64,000 nt of DNA from an uncultured Clostridia bacterium. GTDB taxonomy: Bacteria; Bacillota; Clostridia; Oscillospirales; Ruminococcaceae. The notes below the pieces were generated by a model. That model was not told where the DNA came from and did no database searches. It worked only from the letters and a program-made list of their open reading frames with translations. This document shows, one piece after another, positions 47,359 to 56,211 of this stretch (positions are counted from its first letter, which is position 1; every line of letters begins with the position of its first letter). Position numbers and translations under genes: made by a program. The stretch covers positions 1 to 64,000 of the forward strand of contig CANRLW010000003.1 in assembly GCA_947631575.1 (NCBI GenBank). Direction: 5' to 3'.

Positions 47359-48624
47359 ATGAAAAACAATCCGTCGGGAATATCGGGATTTTATCGCTCT
47401 ACAAACAACTGCCGCCACACTGTCAGAATAGCCGTAAGGCTTATTGACACGGTAGATGAAAAGGCGCTGAGAAAAGCCTTGGATATCGCGATAAAACGTT
47501 ATGATTACTTTTCGGTGAAATTTGTTCTGAAAGACGAGCTTTTACATTCGGTCGTTCCAAATAATGAGCCTGTTGTTATTACAAACAGTACCGAGCCTGT
47601 TACCCTTCTTTCCGAAGAATCGAACTTTCATGCCCTCGCCGTAAACTATTTTGGCGATACGGTCTATTTCGACATGATACATTCCATAACCGACGCTACG
47701 GGGATTATGGAGTTTATTAAAACAACGCTCTATTATTACATAACCGAAGAATATAAGACCTCTCTCCCCTCCGACAATATCCGCACGGCAGAAATGCCCG
47801 TGTCTGACGAGGAGAGAAGAGACCCCTATCTTGATGTTGAAACCTCCGATGAACAGCAGGGCGCAGCGAAAAAGCCTGCTGCGCCCTCCGCGGTCACGTG
47901 GGACAAGATAATGGATATAGACACGAGCAGGCAGACCGTTTCTGAAATAGAATTTTCGGAGGCGGAGTTTGTGGACTATTGCAAGAAAAACGGCGCTACC
48001 CCCGCAATCATGCTCGCAAATATGTTCGCGAAAGCAACGTTCGGTATCTGCGAAAAATTTGACGCGCCGTTCAGAATAGTGCTTATGAAAAACTACCGCG
48101 CATTTTTGAAAAAGCCCCTTGCACATAACAACATCACGGGCGTTATCGCTCTCAATTACACGGACGAAATGCGCGAATTAACTCCCGAAAAGCTGAACGG
48201 CGTCTGCCGTCAGATGGCGGCATATCAGTCGACCGACGAATATATGTTCTCCGCATTGCAAAGAAAGCTTTACAACGAAAGGAAGATACTTGCCCTGGGC
48301 GATCTCGAAAAGATACGCGAGGCTTTCAGAGCGATTTCAAAGGAAAATTTAAGGCAGGTAAACCTTACTTTAAGCTATGTGAGAATGAACACTCTTGGCG
48401 CTCTTGAGCCTTATATAAAGTCTGTCAGGACATACGTTGACCCGTCGGGAAGTCATGTAATTGTAGAAGTGAATGCATTAAACGGAAAGTTCTTTATGAA
48501 TATTATGCAGGATTTTTCGGGAAACTCGCTCTCTAATGCGTTTATAAACGAGCTTAAAGCCGCGGGAATCAAAGTTTCGGGCGGCGCGGAGCAGGAGCTT
48601 GCCTGTCCGAAAATGAGAATATAA
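47359..48624 (+). CDS. Condensation/chloramphenicol-acetyltransferase-fold protein (alcohol acetyltransferase / NRPS C-domain-like)
   Basis: ALRKALDIAIKRYDYFSVKFVLKD, HSITDATG (HxxxDxxG variant of HHxxxDG), LAKATFGICEKF, late motif YVDPSGSHVIVEVNALNGKFFMNIMQDFSG. Confidence 0.7.
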   Translation: MKNNPSGISGFYRSTNNCRHTVRIAVRLIDTVDEKALRKALDIAIKRYDYFSVKFVLKDELLHSVVPNNEPVVITNSTEPVTLLSEESNFHALAVNYFGDTVYFDMIHSITDATGIMEFIKTTLYYYITEEYKTSLPSDNIRTAEMPVSDEERRDPYLDVETSDEQQGAAKKPAAPSAVTWDKIMDIDTSRQTVSEIEFSEAEFVDYCKKNGATPAIMLANMFAKATFGICEKFDAPFRIVLMKNYRAFLKKPLAHNNITGVIALNYTDEMRELTPEKLNGVCRQMAAYQSTDEYMFSALQRKLYNERKILALGDLEKIREAFRAISKENLRQVNLTLSYVRMNTLGALEPYIKSVRTYVDPSGSHVIVEVNALNGKFFMNIMQDFSGNSLSNAFINELKAAGIKVSGGAEQELACPKMRI

Positions 48625-48723
48625 AAGCGAACTGTATCGGTAAACAGGTTTTTTGGTTGTATAACTTAAAGTTGTGAAACCACGCAGGTGCGTTTCAAAT
48701 AAATTTTAAAAGGAGAAGTTGCT

Positions 48724-48948
48724 ATGGAAGAATTTGTAAACAAGGTCAAGGACGCTAAGTCGGTGGACGAGATAAAGGCTATCGCAAAAGAATGCGGGCT
48801 GGAGCTTGCTGACGACAAGGCTGAAGAGTTGTTTAAAATGATAAGCAACCAGACAGGTGAGCTTTCCGACGACGAGCTTGAGGCAGTAGCGGGCGGCGGA
48901 ATAGTTGACACAATAAAGCATTGGGTAGGCAGCTTATTCGGCAGGTAA
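48724..48948 (+). CDS. Nif11-like leader RiPP/bacteriocin precursor 1
   Basis: MEEFVNKVKDAKSVDEIKAIAKECGLELADDKAEELFKMISNQTGELSDDELEAVAGG / GIVDTIKHWVGSLFGR; double-Gly site; SD aaggaga. Confidence 0.88.
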   Translation: MEEFVNKVKDAKSVDEIKAIAKECGLELADDKAEELFKMISNQTGELSDDELEAVAGGGIVDTIKHWVGSLFGR

Positions 48949-49032
48949 TAGGCTCACATCGGCGGGGTCTGCCGAAGAATTGAGCGGACAGCACATATCC
49001 TAAGCAGACCCCAAAAACGGAGGTATGGCTTT

Positions 49033-49290
49033 ATGAACAAAGAAGAACTTATTACAAAGCTCAAAGGAGCGAAATCCGCTGATGAAATTCTTGCTCTTGC
49101 AAAGGAAAGCGGAATTGAACTTGACGAAGAAAATGAGCTTTTCGCCGAGTTAAACGCAAGCGGCGAGCTTTCGGACGACGACCTCGACAAAGTCGCGGGC
49201 GAGAACATTTTTGATAAACAATTAAAGTTTTTTGATGAATTATGCAAAAAACAGTATGGTATGTCTATGGAAGAAATGGCTAAATCTTGA
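49033..49290 (+). CDS. Nif11-like leader precursor 2 (AGE instead of AGG)
   Basis: MNKEELITKLKGAKSADEILALAKESGIELDEENELFAELNASGELSDDDLDKVAGE...; near-duplicate leader of precursor 3. Confidence 0.85.
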   Translation: MNKEELITKLKGAKSADEILALAKESGIELDEENELFAELNASGELSDDDLDKVAGENIFDKQLKFFDELCKKQYGMSMEEMAKS

Positions 49291-49323
49291 TAGCTTGCCT
49301 AAAAAACGGTGTGGTGAAGTAAT

Positions 49324-49554
49324 ATGCAGAAAGAAGAATTTATAGCAAAGCTCAAAGGAGCAAAGTCCGCTGATGAAATCCTTGCTCTTGCAAAGGAAAG
49401 CGGAATTGAACTTGACGAGGAAAAGGCAAAGGAGCTTTTCGCCGAGTTAAATGCAAGCGGCGAGCTTTCCGACGACGACCTCGACAAAGTCGCGGGCGGA
49501 AACATTTTTGACAAAACAAGAAAAGTTCTCGACGAAATTATGAAAAATATGTAA
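49324..49554 (+). CDS. Nif11-like leader precursor 3
   Basis: MQKEEFIAKLKGAKSADEILALAKESGIELDEEKAKELFAELNASGELSDDDLDKVAGG / NIFDKTRKVLDEIMKNM. Confidence 0.88.
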   Translation: MQKEEFIAKLKGAKSADEILALAKESGIELDEEKAKELFAELNASGELSDDDLDKVAGGNIFDKTRKVLDEIMKNM

Positions 49555-49711
49555 TTTTATGATTGCCTTATTGCAAAATTAAACAGTTTGTGGTATAATG
49601 CAATTGTAAATTCGATGTAAGGTGGTGAGGCAGGCAGTAGTTTCCTTTGCAGGGAAAATGCACGTTTTTAATTTCAACGCGCGAATTTCATCATGAAAAA
49701 AAGGAGAAAGT

Positions 49712-52700
49712 ATGAAACTGAAAGAAAAAGTATTGTCGATACTGGTGTCCGTGGCAATGGTTTTTTCACTGCTTCCTGCGGGGGCATTCGCGGCTGATAC
49801 CGAAACGGTCACTATTTTTACGACAAACGACATTCACGGCATTGTTGTTGCTGACGACGAAAAAGGATACATAGGCATGGCGCAGGCTGCCGCAATGAAA
49901 GCGTCAACAACAAACTCGCTTTTGGTAGACGCGGGCGACGCAGTACAGGGCGCGTCCTTTGCGACAATTTCACAGGGCGAGGACGTAATTGAAATGATGA
50001 ACGCCGCAGGCTATGACGTTATGGCGGCGGGAAACCATGAGTTTGATTTCGGAACGGATCAGCTCAAAAAGCTCGAAGATGCGGCAGAGTTCCCGATACT
50101 CAGCGCAAACGTAATGAAAGACGGGAAGACCCTTCTTGAAAGCAGCGCTGTTATAGAAGTAGGCGGCAAAACGATAGGCTTTGTCGGCATTACCACAAAG
50201 AACACCGCGACTTCTACAAACCCCTCGAAACTCACGGGCGTTACCTTTGGCGACGAGATACAGGCAGCGAAAGACGAGATAGCGAAGCTTAAAGATAAGA
50301 CCGACGCTATCGTTCTTATCACCCACCTCGGCAACAGCGAGGCTGCCGTAAGCTGCACGAGCGAAGCTTTGCTCGACGGTCTTTCGGAAGACGAGCTTAA
50401 AGAAATAACGGCAGTGATCGACGGTCACAGCCACACCGTAGAACAAAATACATATACAAAAAGCGGCGTTTCTATCCCCGTTGTTCAGACAGGAACACAG
50501 TTTACAAACATCGGAAAGGTTGAAATTACTTTCGATGCAAACGGCGCTTCCGCTACCTGCGATGTGCTTAACAAGGCTGAGGCAGACGCATATACTCTTA
50601 ACACAAACGGCACAACAAAGAAAGCCGCAGTAGAAAAGACGCTTTCCGACATTCAGTCCGAGCAGAATGAAATTCTCGGCGAAAAGCTTTGCGTAAACGA
50701 CATTCCTCTCTGGGGCGATTATATCTGCTGGGACTATGCGGAGTCGCGTATTGTTGAAACGGCGTACGGTGATTTCGTTACTGACGCTTTTGCAGAATAT
50801 GCAAAAGAATTTGCAGAGAACAACGGAATTAAACTTCCCATTATTGCCGTTGAAAACGGCGGCGGCATAGGTCAGCCGCTCCCTGCGGGAACAGTAACGC
50901 GCGGCGATGTTCTGAATGCCTTTAACCACGGAAATATGGTAGAGGTATACGAAGTTACTCCCCAAATGCTCCGCACGGCTCTTGAACTTGGTCTTACCAT
51001 GTCGGGTCAGGACACAACGGGTATGCTCGTAAGAAAAAGCGTAAGCGGCAAATTTTTACAGGCTGGCGGCTTTAGCTATTCTTACGATCCCGCAGGAGCG
51101 ACAGGCGAAAAGGTCACAGCCATAACTCTTTCGGACGGAACGAAGCTCGATCTCAATGACAACGAGACAAAGCTCCTTCTTGCAACAAACAACTATGTAG
51201 GAACATTTAACGGCATTAAAGACGGAACCAAGGTCGGCGAGCTTGGCGGCGAAGACCAGATAGTTATGGACTACATTCTGGCTAACCTGAAAAGCGGCAG
51301 ACTCACCTATGAGATTACCGAGCCTCGCATAATCATAGCAAACGACCAATCTCCCGAGACTTATACCGTTACTATCCCCGTACAGCTTGAAGACGGAACT
51401 GCTATTCCCGATACCGAATTTATGATAAGCATTGACGGCGAGGAAGGCATTACGGTAACGACAAATGGAGACGGCGAAATAGAAATTAAGCTTGAAAAAG
51501 GCGCGCACGTTATCTGGCTCAAGGAGGCAAAAAACGGGAATAAGCCTGTTTATGTAAACAACTATTCCGGCACAGGCACAGCCTATACCGAAACGGGCTA
51601 TTATGAGTTCAGCTTTACCGCTCTCGGCTTGGACGACTACAAAGCGGAAGTTGCTCAGCATATAGAGGATTATGCCGAGCGCAATATAGGCGATATAAAC
51701 GAATATCTCACTTATTGCGAAGCAGATGTAAAAGAGCTGGCAATAACCCGTACGGAGAAACTCAGAGATGCCGCTATAGGAATGCTTGCCAATTATAATA
51801 CTTATGAGGAAATAGGCGAGCTTTATGATGAGTTTGTAGACGGCGCAGAAATAATGTACGAAGTAGCGGCTTTGAATGACACAGTTGAATATTACAAAGC
51901 CGAGACCGAGGATTATGTAAATGACGGCACTATGACAAGGGAAGAAGCGGACGCATTGATAAAGACGCTCGAGGATATCGAGCGCGATGCATTGGAAGAT
52001 ATCAAAAATTTACCAGCGGAAGGAATCATTGACCAATCTTTCGAAATACTTGACGCGGCGTTTAATGAAATAGACAAAACCATTGTTGATGTGAACAAGG
52101 ACATGGTTAAAGACGAAGTTACGGAGTATAAGGACTATTTCCAAAAAGCCGTAGACGACAACCCCGAGTGGTTTGAGTATGCACCAGAGGGTAAGGTTGA
52201 TGAAGTGCTGAATGACATAATCACAAAGCTCGACGATTTGCTCAAAGAGTATGAAACTTTGACGGATATTGATGAACAGGTAAAACTGTATGACGATACC
52301 ATAAACGGTATACTTAGCGAATGGGCAGAACTCAACACGCTTTGTGCAAAAGCAAGAATCTCCGAGGTCACACAGAATGTAACCGACATAATTAAAGAAG
52401 CCGAAGAGATAGACGGCAAAGACCGCAGCGACATGAAGGCGGCTGTAGAGGCTCTTAAGGCTGATGCGGAAAAGGCTGTAGACGCTCTTGATGATGAGGA
52501 TACGGTAGTAAAGGGCAATATTGCGGTTGAGGTCATGGACGCGTATATCGAAGTAGTGGATAATTTCAGAACTGATGTTTCCGCAGAATACCTCGAAGCA
52601 TTTCTTGTTGGAGTAGAAAAGAGCTATACAGATGATATCGAGAACTTTACAATGCTCACCGACGAAGAAAGAGTTCAGTATAAGAAAGATCTTGATGAAG

Positions 52701-53668
52701 CTATAAAGTCTGTAAGAGATGAAATTGCGACAAAGACAAAGGACGAGATAAAAAAGAACATCAAGAAGTACGAGGGTACTGTAAATCTCGCTTATACAAA
52801 GCCGCTTGCGACCAGCATTGTAAGAAACGCAAAAGCAACCGTAGAAGGACTCGACTATGTAACAGAAGAAGAGAAAGCGGAAGTTTTGAAGCTGATAGAG
52901 GATAACTACGCCGCTGTTCAAAAGATAATAGCCGAAAACGACGTTTTAAATTGGGAGAAAACAGACGAGCTTCTGGGCGAGATTGAGGATAAATCAGACG
53001 ATCTCTGGCGCAAGGCCGTGTTCTTGTGGGTAGATAAGTATGCGCTCGAAGAATATGACGCGGCAATAAAAGAATTTGGCCCGAAGTGTACTTATATAAA
53101 CCAGGAACAGTTCGAAGAATTAAGAAATTATCTCAAGTTTGCAACAGCGATAGCAAGTGTAGGAATGAAGTTGGCGGTCGGAACAGACGACGAAGTTGAA
53201 AAGATGAATTATTACGGCGAAAAACTCCAGGATATGTATGACTCAACAATATTCGCTTTGTTCCAGTCAAACGCAATGTATGGCATAAATGCGGCGGCAG
53301 ATGAAACTATAGACGCCATAAAGGCTCTTGAAGAGAAGGACGGAACAGATCTTAGCGAGCTTACGGCGGCTATCGAAAAGCTACAGGAAGAGGCTGAAAA
53401 CGCTCTGCTCGGCGTAGAAACTGAGTTCGCCTTTATAAGCGACATGGACGCTGTAGCGGCGCTCTATGACGAAATAGCAAAGATCGGCGCAGATTACGAA
53501 GCGAAGATACGCGCGGTATTGCCCGAGCAAGAGCCTGAAAAAGATCCCGAGCAAGATCCCGGAAAGTCACCCGAAACAGGCCTTGATATGTCGGCAATAG
53601 CTGTACTTATCGCGCTGTCTGGCTGCCTTACGGTAGTTCTTTCAAAGAAGAAAGCAAGAAACAGATAA
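49712..53668 (+). CDS. Secreted 5'-nucleotidase/metallophosphatase (UshA-like) with long helical stalk and sortase-like C-terminal signal
   Basis: Signal peptide; TIFTTNDIHGIVVADDE, GNHEFDFGTDQL, VIDGHSHT; about 650 aa acidic helical region; C-terminal SPETGLDMSAIAVLIALSGCLTVVLSKKKARNR. Confidence 0.88.
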   Translation: MKLKEKVLSILVSVAMVFSLLPAGAFAADTETVTIFTTNDIHGIVVADDEKGYIGMAQAAAMKASTTNSLLVDAGDAVQGASFATISQGEDVIEMMNAAGYDVMAAGNHEFDFGTDQLKKLEDAAEFPILSANVMKDGKTLLESSAVIEVGGKTIGFVGITTKNTATSTNPSKLTGVTFGDEIQAAKDEIAKLKDKTDAIVLITHLGNSEAAVSCTSEALLDGLSEDELKEITAVIDGHSHTVEQNTYTKSGVSIPVVQTGTQFTNIGKVEITFDANGASATCDVLNKAEADAYTLNTNGTTKKAAVEKTLSDIQSEQNEILGEKLCVNDIPLWGDYICWDYAESRIVETAYGDFVTDAFAEYAKEFAENNGIKLPIIAVENGGGIGQPLPAGTVTRGDVLNAFNHGNMVEVYEVTPQMLRTALELGLTMSGQDTTGMLVRKSVSGKFLQAGGFSYSYDPAGATGEKVTAITLSDGTKLDLNDNETKLLLATNNYVGTFNGIKDGTKVGELGGEDQIVMDYILANLKSGRLTYEITEPRIIIANDQSPETYTVTIPVQLEDGTAIPDTEFMISIDGEEGITVTTNGDGEIEIKLEKGAHVIWLKEAKNGNKPVYVNNYSGTGTAYTETGYYEFSFTALGLDDYKAEVAQHIEDYAERNIGDINEYLTYCEADVKELAITRTEKLRDAAIGMLANYNTYEEIGELYDEFVDGAEIMYEVAALNDTVEYYKAETEDYVNDGTMTREEADALIKTLEDIERDALEDIKNLPAEGIIDQSFEILDAAFNEIDKTIVDVNKDMVKDEVTEYKDYFQKAVDDNPEWFEYAPEGKVDEVLNDIITKLDDLLKEYETLTDIDEQVKLYDDTINGILSEWAELNTLCAKARISEVTQNVTDIIKEAEEIDGKDRSDMKAAVEALKADAEKAVDALDDEDTVVKGNIAVEVMDAYIEVVDNFRTDVSAEYLEAFLVGVEKSYTDDIENFTMLTDEERVQYKKDLDEAIKSVRDEIATKTKDEIKKNIKKYEGTVNLAYTKPLATSIVRNAKATVEGLDYVTEEEKAEVLKLIEDNYAAVQKIIAENDVLNWEKTDELLGEIEDKSDDLWRKAVFLWVDKYALEEYDAAIKEFGPKCTYINQEQFEELRNYLKFATAIASVGMKLAVGTDDEVEKMNYYGEKLQDMYDSTIFALFQSNAMYGINAAADETIDAIKALEEKDGTDLSELTAAIEKLQEEAENALLGVETEFAFISDMDAVAALYDEIAKIGADYEAKIRAVLPEQEPEKDPEQDPGKSPETGLDMSAIAVLIALSGCLTVVLSKKKARNR

Positions 53669-53698
53669 ACCCAAAAATGCCACGGCATAAACAAACAA

Positions 53699-53735
53699 CA
53701 AGGGTAGCCTTTGAAAAGGCTGCCCTTGATTTTAT
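53699..53735 (+). terminator. Intrinsic terminator
   Basis: AAGGGTAGCCtttgaaaaGGCTGCCCTTgatttta. Confidence 0.75.
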
Positions 53736-53748
53736 AAAAGCCTATTTG

Positions 53749-53855
53749 TGGTTGTTTTCAAACTTAATTTCTCTCAATAACGCTCACTCGCCCTATCCTT
53801 CTAGAGGTTAGAAGTTAGAGGTAAGAGGTTAGAGTTTAAACTCCGACATCTTATT
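53749..53855 (+). repeat. Partial module A flank joined to 7-bp periodic array
   Basis: tgtggttgttttcaaac...ctcactcgccctatcct then AGAGGTT AGAAGTT AGAGGTA AGAGGTT AGAGTTT. Confidence 0.8.
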
Positions 53856-53860
53856 TCTTT

Positions 53861-54030
53861 TAAAACGTTGTTTCACAAAATAACGCTCTCTCGCCCTATC
53901 CCCCTGACCCCCTTCCCCGAGGGGGAAGGGGGAAAGCTCGGGGCGCTGGCGCGCCCCGAACCCCGCCTGATGGCAGTTGACAGGGTACAGGGTACAGTAT
54001 GCAGTAATAGTCGATAGGCTGTTTGCTGAG
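53861..54030 (+). repeat. Repeat modules A (copy) + B
   Basis: CCCCCTTCCCCGAGGGGGAAGGGGG; TCGGGGCGCtggcGCGCCCCGA; GTTGACAGGGTACAGGGTACAGTATGCAGTAATAG. Confidence 0.9.
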
Positions 54031-54043
54031 TATAACGCATAAA

Positions 54044-54120
54044 AAAGAGGCTAGAGTTTGAAAGGAAAAGTTGTTTTCCGCTCAAATTCTAGCCTCTTGC
54101 CTCTAACTTCTAGCCTCTAG
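54044..54120. repeat. 7-bp periodic array in inverted arrangement
   Basis: gaggctagagtttgaaagg...caaattctagcctcttgcctctaacttctagcctctag. Confidence 0.75.
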
Positions 54121-55970
54121 ATGCGCATTGCCCTCATGGCATTAAGTATCGCAATAACCGAAACGCCTACGTCCGCAAAAACTGCCGCCCACATATTCGC
54201 AAATCCAAGCGCCGACAACACCAGAACTCCCACCTTCACCGCAAGCGCGAAAACAATGTTCTCCGTCACTATCCTGCGCGTCTTTGTCGCTATCTTCACC
54301 GAAAGCGGAATACAGCTCATATTGTCGTTCATAAGCACAACGTCCGCCGCCTCAATCGCCGCGTCAGACCCGAGCGCGCCCATTGCTATGCCTATGTCCG
54401 CTCTCGCAAGCGACGGCGCGTCGTTCATTCCGTCGCCCACAAAAACAAGCGCGCTGTCTTTCGGCTTGTCTGCAAATATCTCCTCTACAGCCTTTACTTT
54501 TCCATCGGGCAAAAGCTGCGCTCTCACCTCGTCTATCCCGAGTTTTTGCGCAATATCCTCTGCGGTTTCTTTTCTGTCGCCCGTCAGCATTATCTTCCTT
54601 GCGGAAAGCTCCGAAAGCGCTTTCTCCGCGTTATCTTTCGGCGTATCGCTTACTGTTATGCTCCCCGCATACTTCCCGCCGCAGGCACAGAAAACGACCG
54701 TTCCCGAAGAACTCGGCTCTTCTTTGAAGATACCCTCTTTTTTCATAAACCGCGCGTTGCCCGCGAGAATCTCTTTTCCGTTTATCATTGCCCGAACGCC
54801 GAAACCCGCTATTTCTTCCGCACTTTCGGCTTTGGGTATATTTTCACTTTCCGCGGCATTTACAATAGAACGCGCTATAGGGTGGTTAGATATCTTTTCG
54901 GCCGCCGCGCATAAGTTCAGCAGTTCAACTTCCGACAATCCAAGAGCCTTATCGGGCTTAATTTCCGACACCGAAAAACTCCCTTTTGTCAGCGTGCCCG
55001 TCTTGTCAAAAACAAATATCTTCGCTTTTGCAAGTCCTTCAAGATAGTTTGCGCCTTTTATCATTATGCCGTGTCTTGCCGCCGCGCCTATCCCGCCGAA
55101 ATATGACAGCGGAACGGAAATTACCAGCGCACAAGGACAGCTCACAACCAGAAACGTAAGCGCCCTGTATATCCAGTCGCTCCAGTTTCCCATAAACAGC
55201 GGAGGAATTACCGCAAGCAATACCGCCGAAATAACCACGATCGGCGTATACACCCTCGCAAAGCGCGTTATAAAGCTCTCGGTCTTGGCTTTGTTCTCAG
55301 ATGAATTTTCCACAAGCTCAAGAATTTTCGTTACCGTTGAGTCGCTGTAGGGCTTTGTCACGCGCACTTTCAGAAGTCCGTTTGTATTGACCGAGCCGCT
55401 GAAAATCTCGTCGCCCTCTGTTACATCTCTAAGTGCGCTCTCGCCCGTCAGCGCAGCGGTATTCAGCCCGCTTGAACCGAATATAACAACGCCGTCCAGC
55501 GGCACTTTTTCTCCGGGTTTTATAACAATGGTTTCGCCAACTTCAACTTCGTCTGGCTCAACTTCGACAACTTCGCCGTTTCGCTCAACATTTGCGCTTT
55601 CAGGATTTATGTCCATCATATCGGAGATAGACTTCCGCGATTTCCCCACGGCAAGCCCCTGAAACAATTCTCCCACCTGGTAGAATATCATAACAGCCGC
55701 GCCTTCGGAATACTCTCCGATTATCATAGCTCCGACGGAGGCAATTGCCATAAGAAAGTTTTCGTCAAATACCTGCCCATGGGCTATGTTGCGGACAGCT
55801 TTCCACAAAACGTCCCAGCCCGCGGTAATATAAGCCGCGAGGAAAACTCCGAGCCTTATAAACCATATCACCGAGAATGTTTCACAGTCATGCGGCAAGA
55901 ACAATCCGCCCACAAACAAAACTGCCGCGACAATAATTCTTGTCAGCAGTTTTTTCTGTTTTCTGCTCAT
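54117..55970 (-). CDS. Heavy-metal translocating P1B-type ATPase (Zn/Cd/Pb type likely)
   Basis: VSCPCALVISVPLSYFGGIGAAARHGIMIKG, FDKTGTLTKG, MLTGDRKETAEDIA, VGDGMNDAPSLARADIGIAM; ATGA overlap with upstream HMA gene. Confidence 0.95.
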   Translation of the reverse strand: MSRKQKKLLTRIIVAAVLFVGGLFLPHDCETFSVIWFIRLGVFLAAYITAGWDVLWKAVRNIAHGQVFDENFLMAIASVGAMIIGEYSEGAAVMIFYQVGELFQGLAVGKSRKSISDMMDINPESANVERNGEVVEVEPDEVEVGETIVIKPGEKVPLDGVVIFGSSGLNTAALTGESALRDVTEGDEIFSGSVNTNGLLKVRVTKPYSDSTVTKILELVENSSENKAKTESFITRFARVYTPIVVISAVLLAVIPPLFMGNWSDWIYRALTFLVVSCPCALVISVPLSYFGGIGAAARHGIMIKGANYLEGLAKAKIFVFDKTGTLTKGSFSVSEIKPDKALGLSEVELLNLCAAAEKISNHPIARSIVNAAESENIPKAESAEEIAGFGVRAMINGKEILAGNARFMKKEGIFKEEPSSSGTVVFCACGGKYAGSITVSDTPKDNAEKALSELSARKIMLTGDRKETAEDIAQKLGIDEVRAQLLPDGKVKAVEEIFADKPKDSALVFVGDGMNDAPSLARADIGIAMGALGSDAAIEAADVVLMNDNMSCIPLSVKIATKTRRIVTENIVFALAVKVGVLVLSALGFANMWAAVFADVGVSVIAILNAMRAMRI

Positions 55971-56188
55971 TTTAACACTACCGTACAATCAGGCTCAACT
56001 TTTTTAATGCAGTCGACAGCTTTTTTCACGACCTCGTCAAACTTGTCGTCGTCTGCCTCGATCGTCATTTTCTGAGTCATAAAGCTGACAGTGGCGTTAT
56101 TTACGCCGTCGATCTTCTTTATCGCCGTTTCCATTTTTGCCGCGCAGTTAGCGCAGTCAAGGTCAATGAGTTTAAATGTCTTTTTCAT
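55967..56188 (-). CDS. Heavy-metal-associated (HMA) domain protein
   Basis: MKKTFKLIDLDCANCAAKMETAIKKIDGVNNATVSFMTQKMTIEADD (CxxC). Confidence 0.93.
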   Translation of the reverse strand: MKKTFKLIDLDCANCAAKMETAIKKIDGVNNATVSFMTQKMTIEADDDKFDEVVKKAVDCIKKVEPDCTVVLK

Positions 56189-56211
56189 GGTGCAAATTCC
56201 TTTCTCAAAAA

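Noticed and set aside
54121-55047. 308-aa plus-strand ORF antisense to the metal ATPase (and similar antisense ORFs such as 13328-14053, 49970-50965, 52010-52921)
   Set aside because: Antisense to clear CDSs with conserved motifs; low-complexity Ser/Ala- or Phe/Tyr-rich translations without recognisable domains.
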